Below the pieces are notes generated by a model. It made no database searches. It was given only the letters and a program-made list of their open reading frames with translations, and had not been told where the DNA came from. DNA of 14,624 bases from DATEMK01 sp035275625 (lineage in GTDB: Bacteria; Bacteroidota; Bacteroidia; AKYH767-A; OLB10), in NCBI GenBank assembly GCA_035275625.1, contig DATEMK010000007.1, forward strand, positions 1 to 14,624. The letters run 5' to 3'. How positions within the stretch are numbered: position 1 is the stretch's first letter; every line of letters begins with the position of its first letter. Of the stretch, positions 1 to 8,572 are shown in pieces. Made by a program: the position numbers and the translations under genes.

Positions 1-1336
1 ATACGGAGTGCTCATCAATTCCTACAGGGCCGCAAATAATATTTTGATTCAGAGTAACGGCAGTTGTTATAATTTGCGCGGTTACATATAACGAAGTTCC
101 GGCCGAAACCGATGATCCGCTGACGGAATCAAATGGAGTATAAGTATCAGAAATAAAAGTCGGGCTGCTTTGATAGCAAGTTGTATTTAAAACCCGGTCG
201 CTTTTTAGTAAATAAATATCGCCATTCGCTGCACCAAAGCTTTCTGTTCTGCCGGTAATAACAAAGCCGGAATCCACAGTAACAGCTAAAGAATTGGCAA
301 TACTGTTGCCGATAGAATCGCCAAATATTTTTCTGTTCAGCAACGCTCCGCTTGTATCAGCCCGTATCATAAGTCCTTTACTGTTGCCGGCTGCATTGCC
401 GCATAAAATATACAGCCCGAAAAGGTTTTCAACTACTGAATTACCTTTTTCAAAGCTTCCTGTTCCATAAGTAGTGAGCCACTTTGAATTTCCTGAAGCA
501 TCCAGTTTTAGTAAACAGGCATCCCATCCGCCTGCGCCAAAACTTTCAGTTAATCCTGTAACTAAAAGCTCGGCTGTGCTCAGGTGTTTTATTCCGTTAG
601 CATATTCTGAATTTATGCCGCCATACTTTTTTTGCCATACGGGGAAACCGCCTGTATCCGCCTGTACAACATATATATCGTACGTTGAAGATCCGGAATC
701 CCGGCATGACCCTGCAAATGCAACACCGCCACCGGCAGTGGCTGATACCGATTTAAAATAGCTGATGCTGTCCGTATAGTATGCTTTAATCCATTTTGAA
801 TTCCCATTCAGATCAAACTTCGCAGCATAAGCAGATTGAGTGGTGGGCTGAAAGTTAGAAATTGTACTTCCGGCTAACACTACATATGAATCGGTGGTTA
901 ATGAAATATCCCATGCATCTTCGGATTGAAAACCTCCTGCAGTTTTAGCCCATTGAACAAGACCCGTGGAGGATATTCTGATGATGAGCATATCTGAATA
1001 CGAAGTATCAATACTATACCCATAAGAATAACCGGCAAGCATGAAATTACCATTAGCCAGTTCAACACATGAAGTACCGTAATCATTAAGTACAGATCCA
1101 TACGCACGCGCCCATTGGATGTTTAATAAGGAATCATATTTTATAAACAAAAGGTCCGACTGGCCTGCGCCAAAACTTTGCGTAGAGCCAATGGATGCGA
1201 ATCCGCCATCGGAAGTAGCAATGACTTTGGCGGCTTCATCCGATGCAGATCCACCAATAGTTTTTTGCATTAATGGCTGGCTGAAGCACAAGCCGGTCCA
1301 TAATCCTGTAAGTATGAACAAGGATATTTTTTTCAT
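1..1336 (-). CDS. Secreted seven-repeat beta-propeller protein, 3' end cut by window edge
   Basis: The frame is open for 445 codons from ATG at 1336 to the left window edge, so the C-terminus is missing. The N-terminus (MKKISLFILTGLWTGLCFSQ) is a typical signal peptide. It is followed by seven degenerate repeats of about 50-55 residues, each opening with a W/N-x-(K/R)-x-(Y/F/I)-G type motif (WARAYG, WAKTAGG, WQKKYGG, WLTTYG) and containing a D/G-G-x-x-x-x-G strand and a closing D-x-x-x-x-K/R-x-D strand. The last visible residues (CGPVGIDEHSV) look like the linker that usually precedes a T9SS sorting domain, so that domain probably lies just outside the window. The repeat family is shared with the genes at 1439-3034 and 5889-8525. 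A seven-bladed surface or secreted propeller is inferred; the ligand is unknown. The gene lies downstream of a terminator, so it probably has its own promoter within 1337-1377, but I see no convincing box there. Confidence 0.85.
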   Translation of the reverse strand, partial: MKKISLFILTGLWTGLCFSQPLMQKTIGGSASDEAAKVIATSDGGFASIGSTQSFGAGQSDLLFIKYDSLLNIQWARAYGSVLNDYGTSCVELANGNFMLAGYSYGYSIDTSYSDMLIIRISSTGLVQWAKTAGGFQSEDAWDISLTTDSYVVLAGSTISNFQPTTQSAYAAKFDLNGNSKWIKAYYTDSISYFKSVSATAGGGVAFAGSCRDSGSSTYDIYVVQADTGGFPVWQKKYGGINSEYANGIKHLSTAELLVTGLTESFGAGGWDACLLKLDASGNSKWLTTYGTGSFEKGNSVVENLFGLYILCGNAAGNSKGLMIRADTSGALLNRKIFGDSIGNSIANSLAVTVDSGFVITGRTESFGAANGDIYLLKSDRVLNTTCYQSSPTFISDTYTPFDSVSGSSVSAGTSLYVTAQIITTAVTLNQNIICGPVGIDEHSV

Positions 1337-1377
1337 AATTTAATTATTCTTTAAGCAGAAGTGGAGTTCTTACAATA

Positions 1378-1407
1378 AAAACCATGTTGGAATTTCAACA
1401 TGGTTTT
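1378..1407 (-). terminator. Rho-independent terminator after the 1439-3034 gene
   Basis: A perfect 12-bp inverted repeat (AAAACCATGTTG at 1378-1389 with CAACATGGTTTT at 1396-1407) encloses a 6-nt loop. Read on the minus strand, the stem ends in a run of five T followed by ATTGT. It lies 31 bases past the stop codon of the minus-strand gene ending at 1439 and before the start of the next minus gene at 1336, so it should separate the two transcripts. Confidence 0.8.
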
Positions 1408-1438
1408 CCTTTAACATTTCTTCTAAAAAGCAAAGTTG

Positions 1439-3034
1439 TTATTTTGTTTTGTAAACAATTTTACGGACCTGGAATTTATCATTTATCCACATCTTAAAAA
1501 GATACATTTCATCTGCAAGAAAATTTTTCGTGTTTAAATGATGTGAACGGGTTCCGCCATCGTGCATTCCAAGATCCTGTGAATAAGCCAGCGCTCCCGT
1601 TGTGGTAAAGATTTCAATTTTAAGATTACCCGAATCAGGAGATTTAACAATGAGGTTGTCATCATAAAACTGGAATGCAAAAGGGACAGAAGACGGATCA
1701 AAAATTCCTACATTCACCGAAGGCATAACTTTAAAAATCCAGAAATCCTCATAGCCAAAACCCATGCTTACATCTAAATCATTAGAATGAGTTACCCCGC
1801 CAAGAACAAAGCTGTTATTGGGTTCAAAAAGAATATCATTTCCCTGCTCCAGTTCGCTGCCGCCATAGCATTCATTAAAAACAACATTATTCAGCGAATC
1901 AAACTTAATAAACCAGAAATCATATCCCGAATTGGGATGAACGGTAAGGCTCAGGTCTCCATCCTGCGATTGGGCATTTCCAAGAGCAACCCAGCCTCCG
2001 TCAAGCGTTTCATAAGCCCTGTAAATGTTATCGTCTTTAGTTCCGCCCATAGCCCGGCTCCACAAAAGAGTTCCCATGCTGTCAACTTTTACCACCCAAC
2101 CTTCCCGGTTTCCGTGTGCACCAATCACATCACCATCGTTTGATTCGGAATAACCGCAAAAAAGAAATCCGCCATCCATGGTAGGTGTAAGACCGTAGCC
2201 TTTGTCATCACAACATCCGCCATATTGTTTACTCCACAACTGATTGCCGTTTGCATCAAGGCGTGTGAGCAAAAAATCACTGTCACCATGATTGCCGGAA
2301 AGAAGTGAATCGTTAGTAATCGAATCGTTAGAATAAGAATTACCGAAAAAAATAAAACCATCATCATCGAGCTCATAAATAATTCTGCAGCGGTCGTATT
2401 TGGTGCCGCCATAGTGTTTAGACCAGATGATATTTAAAGCGGTATCTGTTTTGAAAATCCATGAATCGTAGTTTCCATAGCCTCCGGGAACATCAAAATT
2501 ATTTGAATTGGACCATACGGCAAATATGTAATTGCTGTCGCGCAATTGTTTTACACATCTGCCGCCTTCTTCTTTGGTACCACCAAGAGTTTTTATCCAT
2601 TTTTTGTTTCCCTGTGCATCATATTTTGCAATGATTGCATCACTGTTTCCGCGGTTGATTACAATATCACTGTCCACTGAATGTGTGCTCCCCAGTACAA
2701 CAAAATCCCCGTTAAAATCTTCAATGCAATATCTTGCTTTATCATAAGCAGATCCGCCAAAGGTGCGAAGCCATTGCAGCTGGCCAACTGAATCGGTTTT
2801 AATGATGCACGCATCTTCCGCCCCTAATGACGTTCCGAGAAATGTACCATCATTAGATGAATCCTGCCCGGTCAGCATAAAGCCACCGTCAGCACACTTT
2901 AAGGTATGAAATAAATGGTCATACCCGATTCCGCCAAAAACACTTTGCCACACGATAGAATCAGGAGCCTGGGCGCGGCATTGCAGAGTTATAGCTGCGG
3001 TTAAACAAAAGATCAGAAGTAGAGATTTTTTCAT
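1439..3034 (-). CDS. Secreted seven-repeat beta-propeller protein with divergent T9SS-like C-terminus
   Basis: The 531-residue protein starts at ATG 3034 with signal peptide MKKSLLLIFCLTAAITLQCRAQ. Residues about 28-440 consist of seven repeats of roughly 58-63 residues with the signature W-x-x-x-x-GG-x-x-x-D, a D-GG-F/Y-x-x-x-G strand, S-N/D-D-x-D turns and a final W-x-x-K-x-D strand (WQSVFGG, WLRTFGG, WIKTLGG, WSKHYGG, WSKQYGG, WSRAMGG, FNECYGG). The last 90 residues have the strand pattern of a T9SS type A sorting domain (LKIEIFTTTGALAY..., ending VRKIVYKTK) but lack the usual PNP motif, so the domain is either divergent or degenerate. By family, such proteins are exported by T9SS and anchored or released outside the cell. 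The gene starts 50 bases after the stop of the 3085-5601 gene, so the two may be co-transcribed. The binding partner is unknown. Confidence 0.85.
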   Translation of the reverse strand: MKKSLLLIFCLTAAITLQCRAQAPDSIVWQSVFGGIGYDHLFHTLKCADGGFMLTGQDSSNDGTFLGTSLGAEDACIIKTDSVGQLQWLRTFGGSAYDKARYCIEDFNGDFVVLGSTHSVDSDIVINRGNSDAIIAKYDAQGNKKWIKTLGGTKEEGGRCVKQLRDSNYIFAVWSNSNNFDVPGGYGNYDSWIFKTDTALNIIWSKHYGGTKYDRCRIIYELDDDGFIFFGNSYSNDSITNDSLLSGNHGDSDFLLTRLDANGNQLWSKQYGGCCDDKGYGLTPTMDGGFLFCGYSESNDGDVIGAHGNREGWVVKVDSMGTLLWSRAMGGTKDDNIYRAYETLDGGWVALGNAQSQDGDLSLTVHPNSGYDFWFIKFDSLNNVVFNECYGGSELEQGNDILFEPNNSFVLGGVTHSNDLDVSMGFGYEDFWIFKVMPSVNVGIFDPSSVPFAFQFYDDNLIVKSPDSGNLKIEIFTTTGALAYSQDLGMHDGGTRSHHLNTKNFLADEMYLFKMWINDKFQVRKIVYKTK

Positions 3035-3084
3035 TTGATTATTTTTTAAAGAATAATAGGGGTTATTATTTTGTTAAATTGGTT

Positions 3085-5601
3085 TTAGTTTTTTACAATT
3101 TTTATTGTGCGGGATGTATTATTATTATGCAGGTTCAAAAAATATAATCCATTTGAAAACCTGCTGATGTCAAGGTTTATGCGCAGCTTATCTTTTGATG
3201 CATGGGCTTCTGCCTGAAGAATTTTTCTGCCTGAAATATCATTCATAGTTATTGTAAAATGTTCATTCTCCTCCGCAATCGCAAATAAAGTAAAATGCCC
3301 GTGTGTGGGATTGGGGATTACATTTATCCCGTTATTTCCTGCATCGAATTCAGGTACATCGGTGCTGCTGTCGAGGTTGCCAATCCAAATCCCTCTTCCA
3401 AACGTGTAAATAAACAGCTTGCGGTCGCTTCTGCGCAAACGCATCTGGAATACTGAAATCAGGGGAACATCGGTTTCGCGAACCCATGTGGTGCCTGCAT
3501 CTGCTGTTGACCAAAGTCCGTAATCAGTTCCGATAAATAGTACAGAATCCGGGTGATCGGGATCCATTTCTATCCAGTAAATATTGTTTGCCGGATCAAG
3601 ATTGCTGCTGATATCTGTCCATATGGGAGATGCTGTATTAGCATTTGTTACTTCCCAGACTTTAGAAATCGGGTCATCATCCTGAACAGTTACATAAAGG
3701 GTTGCATCGTCAAGCGGATGAACTGCAACACAGGTTATTTTTCCGCCAGCAGCAACCGGTGCCGGAACCGAAGCTGAAAGATCAACCTCCTGGCCTGCCA
3801 CTGCATTGTACGCATCATCAATGCGAATAAAAAATCCGTTGTTTCCGGCTGAATAAATTACAGGCTGTATATCGTTTGAAATTCCGAGCGAATAAGGATG
3901 ATCATTGCCTCCCGCAAATGAGTTGCTGATTTTAGTCCAGTTATTCCCGCCATTAACAGTCCGCCATATATGGTCGCGGGTGGGAAAATAAAGCTGGTTG
4001 CCGTCAAGATAGTTCATCTCAAGCATGTTCTCGTGCCACACATCATCATCCACATCACCATCTGCGTTGGTATCAAGTTCATTCAGGATGTGAGCATAGA
4101 CAGGCAATGGGTCGAGCGTGTTAACGCTTCTGAATAATTCACCGAAATCTCCGGATATATAAGAAGTGTCAGGAGCCTGCTGATTTACATGCAGCGACTT
4201 GCCGTCAGAACCATAGCTCGGTATGCGGACAAAAACAGAGTCCCCGTTTGAATTTTTGCAGAAGACATTGTCCTGTGTGCTGATTAAAAAATTATTCCCG
4301 GTTGGAAAATAAGTGCCGTTCCAGATCTGCAGCGTATTGAACGAATAATTTAAATCCACATCATCCAGCGGAAATTGAGTGAGGTCAAAACTGTTAATCC
4401 CCTGGTCGGTTCCGTTATAGAGAAGGTTGTTGTTGAACTTGCTGAACACTAACACATGCTGGTCGAACCGCTGGTAGAGTATATGTGTGTAGGTTTGCCC
4501 GCCATCGGTGCTGTAATAGGCATAAGCTCCTGCGGGAACAAAAAAGTCAGGATCATCCGGCTTTACGGCAATTGCTAAAATAAAATCTCCGAAAGGGAAA
4601 TAAGCGCCCACGTCAGGATTGTTAATGGAAAACCACGATACGCCTCCATCGGTTGATTTGTAGGCTCCCTCCAGCCCATTGTTATTTGACTGAACCGAAT
4701 CAGCGAACAGGGCATACATGACCAGCGGAAAGCTGTCGCAATACGCCATTTCGATCCGGCTGAAATTATTAACAGGCGTGCCGGTTGATTTGGTAAAAGT
4801 GCCTGAGTCGCCAGTGGGGGAGTAATAGATGCCGTCATAGCTGGCAGTGAACATTACTTTTCCGTCAGTAAAACATTCTATATCGGTTATTTTTTCTCCG
4901 TTGTCAAAAATAGTCTGCCAGGAAGTTCCGCCATCATTGGAACGGTATAAGCCGTTAAAGGTGGTGCCCACATAAATTGTGTTCGGGTCAACAAGTGAGT
5001 GTTTCAGGGCATTGATAAGCTCAAACGAAGTATTATCCGTTCCCGGAATTTGTGAAAACGTAAGCCCGTGATCAGTTGATTTGTAAATGCCGTTTCCTTT
5101 GTCTTCTATTTTGCGGTTCTTATGCTCACCTGTTCCGTAATAAATAATGTCAGGGTTAAAAGGGTTTTGATCAATGCAGGTGAGGTTGTTGCCGATGGTC
5201 TGGTCATTGATGGGCGACCATGACAGCCCCGCATCTGTGCTTTTCCACAAACCTCCCGTAGTAACGCCTGCGAACAGTAAATTGGGATCTGTCATATCCG
5301 GAAGGATGGCGCGGGTTCGCCCTGAAAGGTTATAAGGCCCGAAAAAGCTGAGGTCATTAAAAGCGGAAGCCTGGGCGGAGCCTGTTTTTAGTTCTTCAGC
5401 CGGTGCGTAACGGGAAGAGCCTGTTTTAGAATATTGTCTCTGAAATTCTTCCACATCCTGCAGGAAAGAATAATCTTTTTCCTTTTTTATTTCTTCTGCA
5501 CCGTATTCACGTTCTCTTTTTTCTTCCTGCGAATAAGAATTTTTTGAAAAAAACAGAAAAGAAAAAAATAGGATAACAATTGCTGTAAATTTTCTGTTCA
5601 T
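3085..5601 (-). CDS. T9SS-secreted Asp-box (BNR/sortilin-like) propeller protein
   Basis: I place the start at ATG 5601, giving 838 residues. The frame stays open to a TTG at 5640, but only the ATG puts the hydrophobic signal peptide (MNRKFTAIVILFFSFLFFSK, cleavage near NSYSQ) at the N-terminus. A charged linker rich in E, K and R follows (about 26-60). From about residue 85 there are repeated Asp-boxes, S/T-x-D-x-G-x-x-W/F: STDAGLSW (121), STDHGLTF (175), SNDGGTSW (221), then STDGGVSW, STDGGQTY, TVNGGNNW and TADAGTTW. This is the pattern of VPS10/sortilin-like and BNR propellers. The last 80 or so residues form a clear T9SS type A sorting domain (VIPNPTHGHF ... ISGRKIL ... FSNGLYFL ... TIKIVKN). 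No glycosidase catalytic signature is evident, so a carbohydrate or protein-binding role is as likely as an enzymatic one. Confidence 0.87.
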   Translation of the reverse strand: MNRKFTAIVILFFSFLFFSKNSYSQEEKREREYGAEEIKKEKDYSFLQDVEEFQRQYSKTGSSRYAPAEELKTGSAQASAFNDLSFFGPYNLSGRTRAILPDMTDPNLLFAGVTTGGLWKSTDAGLSWSPINDQTIGNNLTCIDQNPFNPDIIYYGTGEHKNRKIEDKGNGIYKSTDHGLTFSQIPGTDNTSFELINALKHSLVDPNTIYVGTTFNGLYRSNDGGTSWQTIFDNGEKITDIECFTDGKVMFTASYDGIYYSPTGDSGTFTKSTGTPVNNFSRIEMAYCDSFPLVMYALFADSVQSNNNGLEGAYKSTDGGVSWFSINNPDVGAYFPFGDFILAIAVKPDDPDFFVPAGAYAYYSTDGGQTYTHILYQRFDQHVLVFSKFNNNLLYNGTDQGINSFDLTQFPLDDVDLNYSFNTLQIWNGTYFPTGNNFLISTQDNVFCKNSNGDSVFVRIPSYGSDGKSLHVNQQAPDTSYISGDFGELFRSVNTLDPLPVYAHILNELDTNADGDVDDDVWHENMLEMNYLDGNQLYFPTRDHIWRTVNGGNNWTKISNSFAGGNDHPYSLGISNDIQPVIYSAGNNGFFIRIDDAYNAVAGQEVDLSASVPAPVAAGGKITCVAVHPLDDATLYVTVQDDDPISKVWEVTNANTASPIWTDISSNLDPANNIYWIEMDPDHPDSVLFIGTDYGLWSTADAGTTWVRETDVPLISVFQMRLRRSDRKLFIYTFGRGIWIGNLDSSTDVPEFDAGNNGINVIPNPTHGHFTLFAIAEENEHFTITMNDISGRKILQAEAHASKDKLRINLDISRFSNGLYFLNLHNNNTSRTIKIVKN

Positions 5602-5769
5602 TGTGAAATGGCTTTGGGGAACCGGTTTTAACGGGTACAATGATAAGAAAAAAAATTGATTTTCAGGGAATGAAAATCATATTTTATGAACTAATAACCG
5701 GGGAAAATATGGATGAAACTTTTTGCTCAGTTCTTATTCTTTCAGCACTTTCGTGTTCTTCACACTCCG

Positions 5770-5787
5770 CCCCGATGGCTATCGGGG
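5770..5787. repeat. Short GC-rich palindrome in divergent spacer
   Basis: CCCCGAT at 5770-5776 pairs perfectly with ATCGGGG at 5781-5787 around a GGCT loop, followed by TTT. It lies between the divergent genes at 5601 and 5889, where no terminator is expected, so it may be a dispersed REP-like palindrome rather than a terminator. Confidence 0.6.
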
Positions 5788-5811
5788 TTTCTGACCTCAT
5801 ACATATAAATA

Positions 5812-5832
5812 AAACCCGCTCTCGCGGGGTTT
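5812..5832. terminator. Terminator-like hairpin in divergent spacer, bidirectional form
   Basis: AAACCCGC (5812-5819) and GCGGGGTTT (5824-5832) form a stem with one bulged G and a TCTC loop. T-rich sequence follows on both strands, most clearly on the minus strand (GGGTTTTATTTAT). It sits 57 bases upstream of the plus-strand ATG at 5889 and has no obvious gene to terminate. It could insulate the two divergent promoters, end an unrecognised small transcript, or be a dispersed repeat. Confidence 0.5.
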
Positions 5833-5863
5833 AATTGTTTTACGGAAGTATTGTAAATAATTA

Positions 5864-5871
5864 TACCTTCG
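5864..5871 (+). promoter_or_regulatory. Possible -7 box for the 5889-8525 gene
   Basis: TACCTTCG differs by one base from the Bacteroidota sigma-A -7 consensus TAnnTTTG and lies 17 bases upstream of the ATG at 5889. No TTG is seen at the expected -33 spacing, so the call is weak. Confidence 0.3.
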
Positions 5872-5888
5872 ATGTAAATTTCAAACCC

Positions 5889-8525
5889 ATGAAAAAAATT
5901 TTCTTTATATTTTGTTTTATAATTATTGCCTTAAAAACCTGTTACGCGCAGCAGGTAATTGAATGGCAGAAAAATTTTGGCGGTACAGGTGATGATTTGT
6001 TTTATGACATTCAGCAAACCGTAGACAGCGGGTTTATTGCAGCAGGCTTTACGTATTCAAATGATGGCAATGTATCAGGCAATAATGGCAGCAGGGATGC
6101 TTGGGTAGTAAAAGTGAGCAGCAGCGGGAACCTGCAATGGCAGAAATGCCTTGGCGGAACGGATGATGATTGGGCATTTACAGCTATACAAACTGCAGAA
6201 GGCGGATATATTATGGCAGGAGTTGCCCGGTCGGATGATGGCGATGTATCAGGCATTCATGGCGTGGGTATCAGTGATGAGTGGGTGGTAAAATTAAACA
6301 ACAGCGGAAATATCGAATGGCAGAAATGCCTTGGCGGAACAGGTTATGATGGTGCCTCAGCCATTTTGCAAATTGCAGATGGCGGATATATTGTTGCCGG
6401 ATCAGCCGGGTCCAACAATGGTGATATAACGGGCTTTCATGGTGGGCTTATGGATTCATGGATAGTAAAATTAGACAGCAGCGGAACTATACAATGGCAA
6501 AAATGCCTGGGCGGAACAAATGAGGAGTATGCTACCTCCATTCAACCGACCGATGATGGCGGATACATTCTTACATCCCCGTCCAGTTCGGATGATGGCG
6601 ATGTGTCGGGCAATCATGGCTTTAATGATTATTGGGTGGTAAAATTGGACAGCAGCGCTAATATACAATGGCAGAAATGCCTGGGCGGAACAAGCAGCGA
6701 TGGGGCATATTCCGCTCAGCAAACTACAGATGGAGGATATATTGTCAGCGGACTTGCATTGTCTGATGACGGTGATTTAACCGGTAACCAGGGAAGTGAT
6801 GATGCATGGATAGTAAAATTAGACAGCAGCGGAACTATACAATGGCAAAAATCTATTGCCGGGTCAGGACAGGATGATGCTGATCGCATTCGTCAAACAG
6901 CAGACGGGGGATATATTTTCGGGGGTATTTCATCTTCCAACGATGTTGATGTAACAGGCAATCATGGTGGTGGAGGTGATGCATGGATAGTGAAATTAGA
7001 CAGCAGCGGGAATATGCAATGGCAGAAATGCATGGGCGGCACAGATTACGACTGGGCTTATTCGCTGCAGATAACAACAGATGGCGGATATGTATTGGGA
7101 GGAATGGCTTCGTCCGATGAAGGCGATGTAAACGGCAATCATGGTCATGCCGACAGCTGGATAATAAAGCTTACCGGGAACTATAATCTGATTACAGGTA
7201 AATTATTTATTGATGGCAACAGCAACCAGGTGCAGGATGTGAATGAGCCCACAGTTAATAATCACCGGATGAATGAATTAATTTCAGGAAGGTTTAATTA
7301 TTCACAGCAGAATGGATTATATGCTGTTTCAGTTCTCGATTCGGGAAATTTTACAATTGCTCCGTCTGCATTAAGTTATTATAACCCCGTTCCTCCCAAC
7401 TACAATTTAAATTTTTCAGCTATTCAACAGGAAGATTCATTAAACGATTTTGCATTTCAATCAGCGGGAATTTATAATGATTTGTGTGTTCAGATAAATC
7501 CGGTGAGCGCTTTCAGCCCGGGATTTTATGCCACTTATATGATCACCTATGAAAATGTGGGTACCACGACACTCACCCCCACCGTTATTTTCTTTCCTGA
7601 CGCGGATGTGTCCTATGTTAACGCATCCGTAACTCCGTCTTCCATTACAACCGATTCAATTGCCTGGAATTTCGGTCCGCTCGATCCTTATCAAACAGGA
7701 AATATTTTAGTAACGGTAGCAGTAAATACAGCAACTGCCATTGGAACATTAATCAATTCAAGTGTGGAAATTGATCCGATTTTGGGAGATGCAAATACCG
7801 AGTGCAATACGAATGTTTATGATGTGTATGTAACAGCTTCTTATGACCCTAACGCCATCCTCGTTGACCGCGATACAGTTTTAACCACAGAATTATCATC
7901 ACCGCCTTATCTGAATTATATCGTTTATTTTCAAAACACCGGAAATGCTCCGGCAGTAAATGTAAAAGTGCTCAATAACATTTCGGGTAAACTTGATATG
8001 AACAGTTTTGAATTTATTGCATCATCACATCCCGTTAATATTAATTATAAATCATACTCCCGTTTAATGGAATTTAATTTTGATAACATTCTTTTAGCAG
8101 ACAGCAATGCGAATGAACCGGCAAGCCATGGATTTATACACTATAGAATCAAACCCCGGTCAAATCTCGTGGCAGGAAACATAATTTATAACCGGGCAGC
8201 AATTTATTTTGATTTTAATCAGCCGGTGCTTACGGATTATGCAACTACCGAAATAGTGTTGCCTGTTGGAATAAGCGGTTACTCACCAACCAACCAGGAG
8301 TTTTCAGTTTTCCCCAACCCGGCAAACGGGGAAATAAAAATTAACAATGAAGAATTGAAAATTAAAGAAATTACTATAGTGGATGTGGAAGGAAGAAAAG
8401 TATTGCAACAAAAAATCAGTAAGCAACAAACCATAATAAATATCAAATCTCTTCTTTCCGGAATATATATTTTGGAAATCGAATCCGGAAATAATCCTTA
8501 CAGGTTAAAATTGGTGAAACAATAA
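5889..8525 (+). CDS. T9SS-secreted seven-repeat propeller protein with DUF7619-like domain
   Basis: I place the start at ATG 5889 (878 residues). A TTG at 5835 would extend the frame but would bury the signal peptide (MKKIFFIFCFIIIALKTCYA). Residues 26 to about 430 are seven highly similar 58-60-residue repeats, WQKCLGGTxxD ... DGGYIxxG ... SxDGDVxGNHG ... DxWxVKLDSSGxIQ. Residues about 434-525 include an SdrD-B-like segment (GKLFIDGNSN ... QDVNE). Residues about 525-650 form a DUF11-like strand-rich region, and about 650-790 match DUF7619 (SYDPN, YFQNTGNAP, GFIHYRIKP, IYFDFNQPV). Residues about 800-878 are a T9SS type A sorting domain (VFPNPANGEI ... GRKVLQQ ... LLSGIYILEI ... LKLVKQ). Family knowledge predicts export through T9SS and surface attachment or release. 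It is a paralogue of the genes at 1-1336 and 1439-3034, with much more uniform repeats. It converges on the minus-strand gene ending at 8573. Confidence 0.88.
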   Translation: MKKIFFIFCFIIIALKTCYAQQVIEWQKNFGGTGDDLFYDIQQTVDSGFIAAGFTYSNDGNVSGNNGSRDAWVVKVSSSGNLQWQKCLGGTDDDWAFTAIQTAEGGYIMAGVARSDDGDVSGIHGVGISDEWVVKLNNSGNIEWQKCLGGTGYDGASAILQIADGGYIVAGSAGSNNGDITGFHGGLMDSWIVKLDSSGTIQWQKCLGGTNEEYATSIQPTDDGGYILTSPSSSDDGDVSGNHGFNDYWVVKLDSSANIQWQKCLGGTSSDGAYSAQQTTDGGYIVSGLALSDDGDLTGNQGSDDAWIVKLDSSGTIQWQKSIAGSGQDDADRIRQTADGGYIFGGISSSNDVDVTGNHGGGGDAWIVKLDSSGNMQWQKCMGGTDYDWAYSLQITTDGGYVLGGMASSDEGDVNGNHGHADSWIIKLTGNYNLITGKLFIDGNSNQVQDVNEPTVNNHRMNELISGRFNYSQQNGLYAVSVLDSGNFTIAPSALSYYNPVPPNYNLNFSAIQQEDSLNDFAFQSAGIYNDLCVQINPVSAFSPGFYATYMITYENVGTTTLTPTVIFFPDADVSYVNASVTPSSITTDSIAWNFGPLDPYQTGNILVTVAVNTATAIGTLINSSVEIDPILGDANTECNTNVYDVYVTASYDPNAILVDRDTVLTTELSSPPYLNYIVYFQNTGNAPAVNVKVLNNISGKLDMNSFEFIASSHPVNINYKSYSRLMEFNFDNILLADSNANEPASHGFIHYRIKPRSNLVAGNIIYNRAAIYFDFNQPVLTDYATTEIVLPVGISGYSPTNQEFSVFPNPANGEIKINNEELKIKEITIVDVEGRKVLQQKISKQQTIINIKSLLSGIYILEIESGNNPYRLKLVKQ
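5964..7178 (+). repeat. Seven tandem ~177-bp intragenic repeats
   Basis: Each unit begins with TGG CAG/CAA AAA (Trp-Gln-Lys) and encodes 58-60 residues. DNA similarity is high in places: a 48-base stretch at 6457-6504 (end of repeat 3, start of repeat 4) recurs unchanged at 6805-6852 (end of repeat 5, start of repeat 6). This indicates recent internal duplication or gene conversion. Confidence 0.85.
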
Positions 8526-8572
8526 CTTTGAACTATAACTATAAGAACTAAACAAAAACAGCAGCAATGATT

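Noticed and set aside
3052..3070. AATAATA-GGGGT-TATTATT stem-loop between two minus-strand genes as a terminator
   Set aside because: The stem is purely AT, only 7 bp, and lacks a clear T-run on the minus strand. It would be a poor terminator, so co-transcription of the two genes remains possible.
5640..5834. 64-codon plus-strand ORF in the divergent spacer
   Set aside because: It runs through both hairpins, has no recognisable domain, and its C-terminal codons are the terminator-like stem itself. It is most likely chance.
5964..7178. Tandem repeat as a non-coding satellite
   Set aside because: The frame is preserved through all seven units and the protein pattern is conserved, so these are coding repeats.
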